A stretch of 64,000 bases of DNA from contig NZ_CP014304.1 of assembly GCF_001562275.1 (NCBI RefSeq), positions 310,001 to 374,000 on the forward strand, in the 5' to 3' direction. The stretch comes from Hymenobacter sp. PAMC 26628 (lineage in GTDB: Bacteria; Bacteroidota; Bacteroidia; Cytophagales; Hymenobacteraceae). The position numbers and the translations under genes are program-made. Positions within the stretch are counted from its first letter, which is position 1; each line of letters starts with the position of its first letter. Positions 51,251 to 60,588 of this stretch are shown here, in pieces. Below the pieces are notes generated by a model that saw nothing but the letters and a program-made list of their open reading frames with translations, had not been told where the DNA came from and made no database searches.

Positions 51251-52900
51251 TCAATCCGTGCCGTTGACCTTGGCCGGGGCCCCGGCGGGGCGCACGGTGG
51301 GGTAGGTGATGCCCAACTGCTCCAGGTAGGACTTATACTTGGCCGGGTTGTAGTAGTACTTCGCCATTTCGGGGCGGTACTGGGCCATGATGTTCTTGTT
51401 GAGCGTGATGGCGGGCTTGTCGGTGGCCGACACCATGGGCGTGTACTTGGTGTCCTTGGTTTGCACCTCGGTGAAGTACGTCCAGGCGTCCTTGATGAGG
51501 GCGGGATTCACCAGCATGTCGAGCAGCGTGAGGGCCTCGGCTTTGGCGCCGGCCGTCACGCCCTTGTGGGCGATGGGCGTGGCCATGGCAATGGCGTTGG
51601 ACCAGTGGTGGCCAGGCAGGCCGGGGATGTTGGCCGGGTAGCGCAGCACCACGGTGGGCACGTTCCAGGAAATGTCGGCGATGTCGTCGGAGCCGCCGCC
51701 GATGGAAAACGCCTCGGGGGCCGTCAGCGAGTCGAGCTTGGTGGCCAGGCCGTCGATGGGGCGGTTGCGGCGGTCGGTTTTGGGGGCCTTCATTTCCACC
51801 TGGGCGGCGCGGGCCAGCACCTGGTCGTCGGGGCTCCACTGGGGCAGGCCCACCTGCTTGATGTTCTGGTACATGGCTTCGGCAATGGCCTTGTTCATGT
51901 GGCCCGGCCAGGCGCTGCCCAGCACCTCGTGGGTGGTGGTGGTCTTGGTCATGAGCGTGGCGCCCTCGGCCATCTTGAGGGCGTCGGCGTACATCTCCAT
52001 GATTTTGGGGTAGGTGCGGTCGCGGAAGTAGTACCACACCGAGGCCTTGGAGGGCACCACGTTGGGCTGGTCGCCGCCGTCGGGGATGACGTAGTGCGAG
52101 CGCTGCGTCACCTCCATGTGCTCGCGGTGGAAGTTCCAGCCCACGTCCATCAGCTCTACGGCGTCGAGGGCGCTGCGGCCGCGCCAGGGGGCCCCGGCCG
52201 AGTGGGCCGCCTGCCCGTCGAAGTCGAACTTGACGGAAATCAGGCCGTTGCCGCCGTTGTCGCCCCACGACACGCCCAGGTTGTCGCCCACGTGGGTGAA
52301 GATGCAGGCGTCCACGTTCTTAAAGTAGCCGTCGCGTACGAAGTAGGCCTTGGTGCCGAGCTGCTCCTCGGCCACGCCCGGCCACAGCATGAGCGTGCCC
52401 GGCAGGTGCTCGCGCTCCATGATTTTCTTGAGGGCCAGCACGGCCGTGATGTTCAGCGGCACGCCCGAGTTGTGGCCCTCGCCGTGGCCCGGGGCCCCCG
52501 CGATGATGGGGTCGTGGTAGGCCACGCCGGGCTTCTGCGAGGCCTTCGGGATGCAGTCGATGTCGCTGCCGATGGCGATGACCGGCTTGCCCGTGCCCCA
52601 GCTGGCCGTCCAGGCCGTGGGCACGCCCGAAATACCGGTCTGAATCGCGAAGCCGTTCTTCTTCAGAATGCCCGTGAGGTAGCGCGAGGTTTCCGTTTCC
52701 TGGAAGCCCAGCTCGCCGAAGCTGAACACCATGTCCACCATCTGCTGGGTGGCCTTCTGCTGCTTGTCAATTTCCACGAGCAGCTCTTTCTTGAGGGCTT
52801 CGAGCTTGGCCGGCGCCATGGCGGGGGCCTGGGCCCGGGCCCCCAGCGGGGCCAGCGCCAGCCCGGCCAGCAGGCCCAATGCAGTAGAGATTCGTTTCAT
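51251..52900 (-). CDS. M20-family amidohydrolase, secreted
   Basis: The 549-residue protein has a signal peptide (ALGLLAGLALAPLGARAQ) and the metal-site motifs of M20D/AbgB-like amidohydrolases: GSDIDCIPK, the GHGEGHNSG loop, GVAEEQLGTK and FTHVGDNLGV, plus the dimerisation insert (FDFDGQAAHSAGAP). The extra C-terminal part (IADISWNVPTVVLRYPANIP) is usual. Family members cleave N-acyl or aminobenzoyl-glutamate-type amides. It sits before a HEXXH protease and a SusC/SusD pair on the same strand, suggesting peptide use; palindromic repeats lie between each of these genes. Confidence 0.9.
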   Translation of the reverse strand: MKRISTALGLLAGLALAPLGARAQAPAMAPAKLEALKKELLVEIDKQQKATQQMVDMVFSFGELGFQETETSRYLTGILKKNGFAIQTGISGVPTAWTASWGTGKPVIAIGSDIDCIPKASQKPGVAYHDPIIAGAPGHGEGHNSGVPLNITAVLALKKIMEREHLPGTLMLWPGVAEEQLGTKAYFVRDGYFKNVDACIFTHVGDNLGVSWGDNGGNGLISVKFDFDGQAAHSAGAPWRGRSALDAVELMDVGWNFHREHMEVTQRSHYVIPDGGDQPNVVPSKASVWYYFRDRTYPKIMEMYADALKMAEGATLMTKTTTTHEVLGSAWPGHMNKAIAEAMYQNIKQVGLPQWSPDDQVLARAAQVEMKAPKTDRRNRPIDGLATKLDSLTAPEAFSIGGGSDDIADISWNVPTVVLRYPANIPGLPGHHWSNAIAMATPIAHKGVTAGAKAEALTLLDMLVNPALIKDAWTYFTEVQTKDTKYTPMVSATDKPAITLNKNIMAQYRPEMAKYYYNPAKYKSYLEQLGITYPTVRPAGAPAKVNGTD

Positions 52901-52972
52901 GCGGCGAGGGGTTAGGGTGGAGGAAATGGGGAGGAGTTAGGTGCTTGTGCAAGCAGGCAAGGCGTACAAATA

Positions 52973-53070
52973 GAACGTCATGCTGAGCGCAGCCGAAGCA
53001 TCTCTACTGCTGAACTAACTATGATTACTGCCGCGGCAGAGATGCTTCGGCTGCGCTCAGCATGACGTTC
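52973..53070. repeat. Dispersed intergenic palindrome, copy 3
   Basis: The arms GAACGTCATGCTGAGCGC and its complement pair without mismatch for 33 bases around a 32-base spacer, between the metalloprotease and M20 genes. Confidence 0.9.
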
Positions 53071-53103
53071 AATAAAACAACATGAAGCCTGGGGCCCTAA
53101 AAA

Positions 53104-55659
53104 TCAATACGCTACGTCGTCGCCCAGAAAGTCCATCCCCGGCATGCCGATGGGGGCCCCGGGGGGCGTGTCCACGCCGGGGTTAGGCACAAACTTGTTG
53201 GGGTCGTTTTCAAACTGGCGGATTTGGGCCAGGCCGAACAGGAGGCTGGCTTTGTGGCGGGGCGGGGCGGCGGCCAGGTGGGCACTCATCCACTGCTTGA
53301 GGCCGGCGATTTCCAGCAGGCTTTCGCCGCGCACGCTCTCGGCGGCGTCGGGGGCGGCGGCGAGTTGCAGCAGCGACTTCAGGGTGAGGTTGTTGACCAG
53401 CACTTGCAGCTCGCCCTTGTAGCCGGCGGGCAGGGGCGCCTTCCAGGTTTGGGCCAGCATGCGGTCCACGACGGGCAGGAAGCCAGGCTGCTGGGCGTCG
53501 CGGGCGTGGTACTCCACGAGGCGGGCGGCCCGCTCGGGGTTCAGCACCGAAGCGATGGTGAGGCCCGCGGCCGTTTCGGCGGCGGCGATGGGGTCGAAGG
53601 TGGGCCCCGTGTGGCCGCTGAAGGTTTCCAGGCTGCTCGGGAAGCCCGAGGGCCGCGGCGGAATCTGCTTGATGAGTGCCTCGGGCAAGGCCAGGGCGGT
53701 GGGCGTCACGGTGGCCATCAGCGCGTCGAAGGCTCGCCACTGCTCGGCCGGGGCTACCATCCGGGTGATGACCTGGCCGTCGCCCTTCACGGCGTGCGTG
53801 AAGTAGAGGCCGCCGAGCGACTTCGCCGCCGCCTCCACCTGGTAGCGGTGCAGTAGGTACATCGGCACCAGCACTTCCTCCAAAGTGGCCAGGGGGGCCC
53901 CGGCCGGAATGGCGTTGGTCGAGAAGTTATCGAGCACGTGGCGGCGCACGTTCATCAGCGTGTTCAGCTGGGTCACGGCGTTGGTGCCCTCGTCCCACTG
54001 GTTGGCGATGGGGTGCACGTAGCCGCCGATGTCGGGGATGAAGATGTGGCCCTGGGCCAGGGTTTCCTTCATGATTTTTTCCAGCCCGGCTGCCTCGTCG
54101 GTGCCCTTCGGGAAGTCCTGGTAGCCCCAGGTAATGGCCCGCTTGTCCCAGCTGCCGATGCCCGCGGCGTAGGCCTGCGACACGTCCACGGTGCCGTCCG
54201 CTTTCAGCGAAAAACGCGGAAACGGGTAGTCCATCACCGAGCCCCGCTCCTTGGTGCTGGAGGTGAAGTTGTGGTAGAGGCCCAGCGTGTGGCCGATTTC
54301 GTGGGCCGAAAGCTGGCGCACGCGGGCCAGGGCCATTTCGGCCATGGCCGTGGGCACCGGCTGGCCGGGCTTGTAGGGCTGGAGCAGGCCCTCGGCCAGC
54401 AGGTAGTCCTGGCGGTGGCGGTCGGAGCCGAGCGTGACCACGCCCTTGATGATTTCGCCGGTGCGCGGGTCGATGTACGACGAGCCGTAGGAAAACGCGC
54501 GCGGGTTGCCGGCGCGGTCCACCCAGTTCACCACGTTGTAGCGGATGTCCATGGGGTCGGCGCCCTCCGGTAGCTCCTTCACCACGAAGGCGTTGCGGTA
54601 GCCGGCGGCCTCAAAGGCCTGGTTCCACCAGCTGCCGCCCTCAATGAGGGCGCGCTTAACGTCGGGCGGGGCCCCGCGGTCGATGTAGTAAGTAATGGGC
54701 TTCACCGGGTCGCTGAGGGCGGCGGTGGGGTCTTGCTTGGCCAGGCGGTGCCGCCGGGTGTAGCGGTGCACCAGTGGCTCGGTCATGGGCGACGAGAAGT
54801 CCTGGTACGTGAACGGGTTGAAGCCCGAGCGCGGGTCGAACAGGCGGGGCTGGTAGCCGGCGTCGGGCAGGGCCACGAACGACTGGTGCATGCGCACGGT
54901 CACGGCGTTGGGGTCGGGGGCCAGGTCGGGGCCCCCGCCGAAGCCGCGGCCCGCCGAGCTGGGGCCCCCCACGAAGGTGACGATGGCTTCGAACTCGGTG
55001 TTCTGGGGGAAGTTCTTGGTGTTGTCGGGGTACACCGCCGAGCGGGTTTCGTCGAGGCGATAGGGCGCGGGGGCCCCGCCGCCCGCCGCGCCGGCGCGCA
55101 GCCCGGCGAAGTTGCGGCGGCCCAGCTGGTCGGTCAGCTTCTGGCTGTCGCGCACCAGAAACGGCGTCAGGTCCAGCAGCACCTTGCTGCCCTCCACGGC
55201 CACCGGCGCGAAGCCCCAGATGATGGACTTGGCGAAGGCGCTTTCCACTGCCCGCTGCTCGTCGGGGCCCGGCGCCGAGGCCCGGAAGCTGAGGTTAGGT
55301 TCCAGCAAAAACACCTTGCCCCCGGTGCGCACAAACTTGGCCACCGCCGCCGAGGCCGCGCCCCGCTCGGGGCCTCCTTGGCCCACGCCATCGGTGAGGG
55401 AGCTGAAGTAGAGGAACTCCTGGTCGAACTTCTCCAGTTCCAGGTACACTCTGCCGGTTTTCTCGTCGTAGTAATACGGGAAGTAGCCCTCGGTTTTTTT
55501 CAGGCCCTTCGTCACGGCATCGAGCGTGGCGGCGGGCTGGCCGGCGGGGCGGGCGGCCGGCGCCGTGGCGGCCGCCGGGGCATTCTTGTTGGCGCGTTGC
55601 GCCGTAACCAGGCCACTGGCGGCCAACAGGGTAACAAGTAGTAAAGAAGGGCGCTTCAT
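53104..55659 (-). CDS. Zinc-dependent metalloprotease (DUF5117/DUF5118 type), secreted
   Basis: The 851-residue protein has a signal peptide (LLLVTLLAASGLVTAQ). An N-terminal DUF5118-like segment (KKTEGYFPYYYDEKTGRVYL) and DUF5117-like beta domain precede the catalytic domain with the zinc site HEIGHTLGLYHNF (His453, Glu454, His457). The C-terminal ~300 residues are helical (LDNFSTNAIP, LLHRYQVEAAAKSLGG). This family is abundant in Bacteroidota; its substrates are mostly uncharacterised. It is followed on the same strand by the M20 amidohydrolase and preceded by the SusD gene. Confidence 0.93.
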   Translation of the reverse strand: MKRPSLLLVTLLAASGLVTAQRANKNAPAAATAPAARPAGQPAATLDAVTKGLKKTEGYFPYYYDEKTGRVYLELEKFDQEFLYFSSLTDGVGQGGPERGAASAAVAKFVRTGGKVFLLEPNLSFRASAPGPDEQRAVESAFAKSIIWGFAPVAVEGSKVLLDLTPFLVRDSQKLTDQLGRRNFAGLRAGAAGGGAPAPYRLDETRSAVYPDNTKNFPQNTEFEAIVTFVGGPSSAGRGFGGGPDLAPDPNAVTVRMHQSFVALPDAGYQPRLFDPRSGFNPFTYQDFSSPMTEPLVHRYTRRHRLAKQDPTAALSDPVKPITYYIDRGAPPDVKRALIEGGSWWNQAFEAAGYRNAFVVKELPEGADPMDIRYNVVNWVDRAGNPRAFSYGSSYIDPRTGEIIKGVVTLGSDRHRQDYLLAEGLLQPYKPGQPVPTAMAEMALARVRQLSAHEIGHTLGLYHNFTSSTKERGSVMDYPFPRFSLKADGTVDVSQAYAAGIGSWDKRAITWGYQDFPKGTDEAAGLEKIMKETLAQGHIFIPDIGGYVHPIANQWDEGTNAVTQLNTLMNVRRHVLDNFSTNAIPAGAPLATLEEVLVPMYLLHRYQVEAAAKSLGGLYFTHAVKGDGQVITRMVAPAEQWRAFDALMATVTPTALALPEALIKQIPPRPSGFPSSLETFSGHTGPTFDPIAAAETAAGLTIASVLNPERAARLVEYHARDAQQPGFLPVVDRMLAQTWKAPLPAGYKGELQVLVNNLTLKSLLQLAAAPDAAESVRGESLLEIAGLKQWMSAHLAAAPPRHKASLLFGLAQIRQFENDPNKFVPNPGVDTPPGAPIGMPGMDFLGDDVAY

Positions 55660-55731
55660 TCAGGAAGGAAAAGGAATTTCGGAATTAAATAATCAGCAAT
55701 GACAGTATTAAAGACGTCTGAAAAAAATCAA

Positions 55732-55859
55732 CATTAGGCCGTCATGCTCATCTGGCGTCCGCGCAGCCGAAGCATCTCTCCCGCTAACTAATCATGGATT
55801 ACTGCCGCAGTAGAGATGCTTCGACTCCACTTCGTTCCGCTCAGCATGACAGCCTAATG
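55732..55859. repeat. Dispersed intergenic palindrome, copy 4 (variant)
   Basis: Same family as the copies at 587, 51135 and 52973, but each arm has an unrelated insertion after CTC (CATCTGGCGTCC on the left, CACTTCGTTCC on the right), making the element longer. It lies between the SusD stop and the metalloprotease start. Confidence 0.8.
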
Positions 55860-55884
55860 CCTTCCTAAACGTTCGGCAATATCA

Positions 55885-57330
55885 CTATAAGAGCTTATTG
55901 CTGGAAATTTCGGCGTTTGGAATCGGGAAAATGTACTCGGGCTGGCTGGGCGAAATGGCCGGCGCGGTGCCCTTGGCCGGGATGGGCAGCAGGTTACGCA
56001 GCAAGTCGTTCGAGCGGAAGCCTTCGCCCAGCAGCTCGATGCGCCGCTCTACCCAAATGGTGCTGGTGAGGGCCCCCGCCGTGCCTACCGCCGCGGCCGG
56101 AAAAGCGTAGGTGGCGTCGGAGCGCTGGCGCACGGCCGTGAGCAGGGCAGTGGCAGTGGCCATGTCGGGGCTGGACTGGCGGGCCAGGGCCTCGGCGTAG
56201 TTCAGCAGCACCTCGGCGTAGCGCACCACGGGCACGTAGTCGAGGTAGGGGTTGGCGGTGCGGTACTTGGTCAAGTACACGGTGGTGCCGGCGGTGCGCA
56301 GCATGGTGCGGCGCAGGTCGGCGGGGCGCCAGGTGGCGTTGCCCAGGATGCCGGTTGGGTTCAGGTTGTACTCCTGGTTGAAGGTGTACTCGTAGCCCAG
56401 CGAGTTTTGGCCGCTCACGTTGTCGAGCGTCGTCATGGGCATCGACAGGATGGACTCGGTGGTGGTGTAGTCGGTGCTGAAAATGGTGTTGATGTTGGCC
56501 TGGAGCTGGTGCGCCACGCCCGTGGGGGCCCTAAATGGCGCGGCGGCCGACACGATTTTCCGGGCCTCCGTCACCACGTCGGCGTAGCGGCCCATGCTCA
56601 GGTACACCCGGGTTTTCAGGGCAATGGCCGTGTTGCGGTGGGCGCGGGTGGTGTTCAGCAGGGCCGTGGCGTAGGTAAGGGGCAGGGCGGCCTCGGCCTC
56701 GTTCAAATCCTTCAAAATCTGCACGTATACGGCCGCCACCGTGCTGCGGGCCAGGTCGTTGTTGGCGGTGCTGATTTCGCCCGACAGGCGCAAAGGCACG
56801 GCCAGCGAGGCCCCACCGTCCTTCACATAGGGCTGGCCGTAGAACGTGACCAGCGCGAAGTAGCTCAGGGCCCGCACCAGCTTGGCCTCGCCGGTATACT
56901 GCGCGGCGGTGGCGGCCGGCACCACGGTGGGGTTGGCCGCCAGCCCGTCCACCACCAGGTTGGCCGAGTTGATGGCCGCGTAGGCGGTGCTCCAGGTCGT
57001 CAGCGCGTCGTTCGAGCCCGAGTTGATGGTGTGGTTCCAGGCGTCGTAGCCGGTGAATACGTTTTGGAGGCGGTTGATGAATTCCTCGCCCCGGATGTCG
57101 CTCAGCATCAGGTAGCGGCCGCCGTAGTAGCTGCCGTTTTTGAGGCCCGCGTACAGGCCGTTCACCTGGCCCAGCACGCGGTCGGGGGTGTTGAACAGCA
57201 GGCTGCCTTGCAGCGAGGTGCGCGGCACGGGGTTCAGCAGGGTTTTCTCGTTGCAGGCCGGCAGGGCCAGCAGCAGGGCCCCCAGGAAGGCCGCGGCCAG
57301 CGCACGGGGCGGAAGTAGTCGTATCAGCAT
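55885..57330 (-). CDS. RagB/SusD family nutrient-binding lipoprotein (second locus)
   Basis: The ATG at 57330 (MLIRLLPPRALAAAFLGALL) gives 481 residues with lipobox LLLALPAC. Family segments include LVRALSYFALVTFYGQPYV, the TPR-like TAIALKTRVYLSMGRYADVV, VPVVRYAEVLLNYAEALARQ and IWVERRIELLGEGFRSNDLL. It is the lid lipoprotein of the SusC next to it. The ligand is unknown; linked peptidases suggest peptides rather than glycans. Confidence 0.92.
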   Translation of the reverse strand: MLIRLLPPRALAAAFLGALLLALPACNEKTLLNPVPRTSLQGSLLFNTPDRVLGQVNGLYAGLKNGSYYGGRYLMLSDIRGEEFINRLQNVFTGYDAWNHTINSGSNDALTTWSTAYAAINSANLVVDGLAANPTVVPAATAAQYTGEAKLVRALSYFALVTFYGQPYVKDGGASLAVPLRLSGEISTANNDLARSTVAAVYVQILKDLNEAEAALPLTYATALLNTTRAHRNTAIALKTRVYLSMGRYADVVTEARKIVSAAAPFRAPTGVAHQLQANINTIFSTDYTTTESILSMPMTTLDNVSGQNSLGYEYTFNQEYNLNPTGILGNATWRPADLRRTMLRTAGTTVYLTKYRTANPYLDYVPVVRYAEVLLNYAEALARQSSPDMATATALLTAVRQRSDATYAFPAAAVGTAGALTSTIWVERRIELLGEGFRSNDLLRNLLPIPAKGTAPAISPSQPEYIFPIPNAEISSNKLL

Positions 57331-57350
57331 GTGCGAGGAGTTTAGTTGGG

Positions 57351-57415
57351 AGTTGCTAGTTGTCGGTTGTTCGTCATAGGCCAAGTAGTTGACTAATAAT
57401 TGACAACGAGCAACT
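57351..57415. repeat. Stem-loop between susC and susD (second locus)
   Basis: AGTTGCTAGTTGTCGGTT (57351-57368) pairs with AATTGACAACGAGCAACT (57398-57415) over 18 bases with three mismatches. In the susC-susD messenger it would fold in the short intercistronic gap and may adjust relative expression. Confidence 0.6.
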
Positions 57416-57438
57416 GACAACCTGTTTGGGTTGGGGCC

Positions 57439-60400
57439 CTAGAAGCCCACGTTCACGCCCAGCGTGAAGGTGCGGCCCTGCGGAATCGAGTTCTTGTCGA
57501 CGCCGGGCGTGGTGTTGGTGTTGCCGTTCGAGGAGATGTCGGGGTCGGTGCCGGTGTACTTCGTCAGCAGGAAGCCGTTGAATACCTGCGAGTAGATGCG
57601 CACCGAGCTGATGCCCGAGTTGCCCAGCAGGTTTAGCGGCACGCGGTAGCCGATGCCAGCCGACTGCAAGCGCAGGTAATCAGCCTTTTCCACGTTGGCC
57701 GACACCGGAAACGACGAGCCGTTGGAGAGCAAATCGCCGTACACCACCCGCGGAATGTCCGTCACCTGGCCCGGCGTGGTCCAGCGCTCCAGCACTTCGG
57801 TCGAATTGTTCCAGAAGCGCTGGTCGCGCCAGGTGGCCTTGCTGCCGTTCATCACGTAGTTGCCGCCCGAGTAGGTCAGGTTCACCGTCACGTCGAAGTT
57901 GCCGTACTTGAAGGTGTTGTTGAAGCCGCCGTACCAGGTGGGCAGCGCGTTGCCCAGCAGCTGGTAGTCCGACACGCTGATGGCCGCCGCGGTGCGCCCG
58001 TCGAGGTAGGTCCAGCGGCTTTGGCCCGAGGGCACGGCGTGGTTGTACTGCACCTGCTCGCCAGCGCGGTTGATGAAGATGCGCCGGCCGTTGTCGGGGT
58101 TCACGCCGGCCGTGCGGGCCCCGTAGAGGCTGCCCACCGAGTAGCCCACGCGGGTGATGTTGGTGGTTTCGGAGCTGGTGCTGGTGGTGCCCACCAGCTC
58201 GGTGCCCTCGCCGTACAGCTCGGTCACCAGGTTCTTGTTGGTGGTGTAGTTCAGGTTGGCCGACCAGCTAAATTTGCCGCGGTTGACGAGGCTGGCCGTG
58301 ATGCCGGCCTCAAACCCACGGTTGTACATCGCGCCCACGTTTTGCAGGATGGCGTTGCCCGGAATGCCCTTCGACGGCGACATGGGCACGTTCAGGATCA
58401 GGCCGTCCACGTTGTTGCGGTAGTAGGTCAGGTCGAGCTGCACCCGGTCGCTGAACAGGCCAATGTCGGCCCCCACGTTGGTTTGCTTGCTGGTTTCCCA
58501 GCCCAAATCGGGGTTGCCGCCCTGCCCAAACACCCACGTCGCCGCACCGCCGTACAGCGCCGAGTTGTAGAGCGAGAGCGAGCCGTAGGAGTTGGCCAGG
58601 TTGCCGTTGCCCACCTTGCCCCAGCTGGCGCGCAGCTTCAGGTTGGTTACCACGTCGGCCAGCTTCGAGGTCTTGTAAAAATCCTCCTGGCTCAGAAGCC
58701 AGCCGCCCGACACGCCCCCGAACACGCCGTACTTCTTGCCCGAGCCCAGCGCCGAGTTGCCGTCGCGCCGGAAGTTGACGGTCAGGAAGTAGCGCTTGTC
58801 GAAATCGTACGTCAGGCGGGCAAACGTGGAGGCAAACGCCCGCTCGCTCAGCGCGTTGCTCACGGGCACAATGTTGGCGTAGCTGCCCTGGAAGGTGTCG
58901 AAAAAGCCGTCCGAAATCTGCGAGCGGGTGGCGCCCCACGACGAGTTTTCGAACTTCTGCACGTCGTAGCCCACCAGCAGGCTCACCGCGTTTTTGGGCC
59001 CCAGCGTGCGCTGGTAGGTCAGGGTGTTGGTCACGTTCCAGTTGTTCACCAAAATGCTGTTGTTGGTGGCGTTGCCGCTCCCAAAGCCGGGGCCGTGCAC
59101 GGCGCTCTGGAAGTTGTCGTTCTCGATTTTGAGGCGGTCCACGCCGTAGTTCAGCCGGTACTCCAGGCCCTTGAACGGCGTCACGCCCACCGAGAAGTTG
59201 GTGATGATGCGGTCGTTTTCCGAGGTGTACTTGTTCAAGTCCAGCAGCGGCACCGGGTTGTAGAAGTTGCTGGCCACCGTGTTGTTGCCCATGCCCAGGG
59301 TGTTGGCCGTGCTCACGTTGTAGCTGCCGTCGGGGTTCAGGACGGGCACGTTGGGGGCCGAGAGCCAGGCCAGCCGGGCCGAGCCCACCAGCCCGAAGGC
59401 GTTGCCCTCCAGCGAGCCCGTGCTGGGCGAGGCGTTCAGGCTGTTGGTGTAGTTGGCGTTGCCGCTCAGGCTCAGCCAGGGCGTCAGCTGGTGGCTAAGG
59501 TTGAAGCGCACGCCCTTGCGCACGAACTCGTTGGTTTTCAGAATGCCCTTCTGGTCGGAATAGTTGGTCGAGAGGTAGTACTTCGTCGTTTCCGAGCCGC
59601 CCGACACGCTCAGGCTGTGGTTCTGCGACACGCCGGTTTGGTACACCTGGTCGTACCAGTTGGTGTCTACTACCGAGCCGTCGGGGTTGAGCGTGGGGAA
59701 AAACGAGGCCCCCGACACGCTGGCCGTGTTTTCGTTACCCGACGACATTTTGGCGTTCAGCACCGCCTCGTTCTTGATGAGCATGAACTGCTCGGCGTTC
59801 AACATCTTGGGCAGGCGCACGGCGTTGGTCACGCCCGCCCAGCCCTCGTAGCTCACGCGGGCCTTGCCGGCCTTGCCGCTTTTGGTGGTGATGAGGATGA
59901 CGCCGGCCGCCGCCCGCGAGCCGTAGATGGCCGTGCTGGCGGCGTCCTTCAGCACGTCAATCGAGGCAATGTCGGCCGGGTTGATGTCGCCGAGCGGGTT
60001 GTTGGCCACCGTCGTGTTGTTGGCCAGGTTGCCGGTGTTGATGGGGATGCCGTCCACCACAATCAGCGGGTACGAGCTGAGGGAGATGGAGTTAACGCCC
60101 CGGATGCGGATTACCGGGGCGTTGTTCAGCACGCCGTTGGGCTGCCCGATGCTGACGCCCGTGGCCTTGCCGGCCAGCCCCTGGTCGAAGCTCTGCACCG
60201 GCAAGTCCTTGATGGCTTCGCCCGACACCCGGGCCGCGGCCCCCGTGAATTCGGCCTTGGTTTGGGTGCCGTAGCCCACCACCACCACGTCGTCGAGCTG
60301 CTTGCTATCGGTGGCCAGCGCCACGCTGAAGGTACTGCGGCCCGCCACCGCCACTTCCTGCGCGGCGTAGCCCAGAAAGGAGAACACCAGCCGGGCGTCC

Positions 60401-60588
60401 GGCGCGCAGGCGAGGGTAAAAACGCCGTTTGCATCGGTGCCGGTGCCCTGGTTGGTGCCCTTCACCAACACCGTCACGCCCGGCAGCGGGGCCCCGGCCT
60501 GGTCCTTCACCTGGCCCGATACCTTGGTTTGGGCTGCGGCTTGCCCCGCCAGCAGCCCCGCCAGCAGCAATAGTAGTAGTTTTCTCAT
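57439..60588 (-). CDS. SusC/RagA TonB-linked outer-membrane transporter (second locus)
   Basis: The 1049-residue protein has a signal peptide (LLLLLAGLLAGQAAAQ), a carboxypeptidase-regulatory-like domain (VSGQVKDQAGAPLPGVTVLV), a TonB plug (VVVGYGTQTKAEFTGAAARV; SIDVLKDAASTAIYGSRAAA) and a 22-strand barrel ending FTLGVNVGF. Unlike the first locus it lacks an STN domain and no sigma/FecR pair adjoins it, so it is probably regulated otherwise. About 540 bases of GC-rich leader separate it from an AT-rich promoter-like stretch at 61130-61200. Confidence 0.94.
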   Translation of the reverse strand: MRKLLLLLLAGLLAGQAAAQTKVSGQVKDQAGAPLPGVTVLVKGTNQGTGTDANGVFTLACAPDARLVFSFLGYAAQEVAVAGRSTFSVALATDSKQLDDVVVVGYGTQTKAEFTGAAARVSGEAIKDLPVQSFDQGLAGKATGVSIGQPNGVLNNAPVIRIRGVNSISLSSYPLIVVDGIPINTGNLANNTTVANNPLGDINPADIASIDVLKDAASTAIYGSRAAAGVILITTKSGKAGKARVSYEGWAGVTNAVRLPKMLNAEQFMLIKNEAVLNAKMSSGNENTASVSGASFFPTLNPDGSVVDTNWYDQVYQTGVSQNHSLSVSGGSETTKYYLSTNYSDQKGILKTNEFVRKGVRFNLSHQLTPWLSLSGNANYTNSLNASPSTGSLEGNAFGLVGSARLAWLSAPNVPVLNPDGSYNVSTANTLGMGNNTVASNFYNPVPLLDLNKYTSENDRIITNFSVGVTPFKGLEYRLNYGVDRLKIENDNFQSAVHGPGFGSGNATNNSILVNNWNVTNTLTYQRTLGPKNAVSLLVGYDVQKFENSSWGATRSQISDGFFDTFQGSYANIVPVSNALSERAFASTFARLTYDFDKRYFLTVNFRRDGNSALGSGKKYGVFGGVSGGWLLSQEDFYKTSKLADVVTNLKLRASWGKVGNGNLANSYGSLSLYNSALYGGAATWVFGQGGNPDLGWETSKQTNVGADIGLFSDRVQLDLTYYRNNVDGLILNVPMSPSKGIPGNAILQNVGAMYNRGFEAGITASLVNRGKFSWSANLNYTTNKNLVTELYGEGTELVGTTSTSSETTNITRVGYSVGSLYGARTAGVNPDNGRRIFINRAGEQVQYNHAVPSGQSRWTYLDGRTAAAISVSDYQLLGNALPTWYGGFNNTFKYGNFDVTVNLTYSGGNYVMNGSKATWRDQRFWNNSTEVLERWTTPGQVTDIPRVVYGDLLSNGSSFPVSANVEKADYLRLQSAGIGYRVPLNLLGNSGISSVRIYSQVFNGFLLTKYTGTDPDISSNGNTNTTPGVDKNSIPQGRTFTLGVNVGF

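Noticed and set aside
58021..60573. 850-codon plus-strand frame opposite the second SusC gene
   Set aside because: Composition is shadow-like (Val/His/Ala/Arg) and the minus strand encodes an unmistakable SusC.
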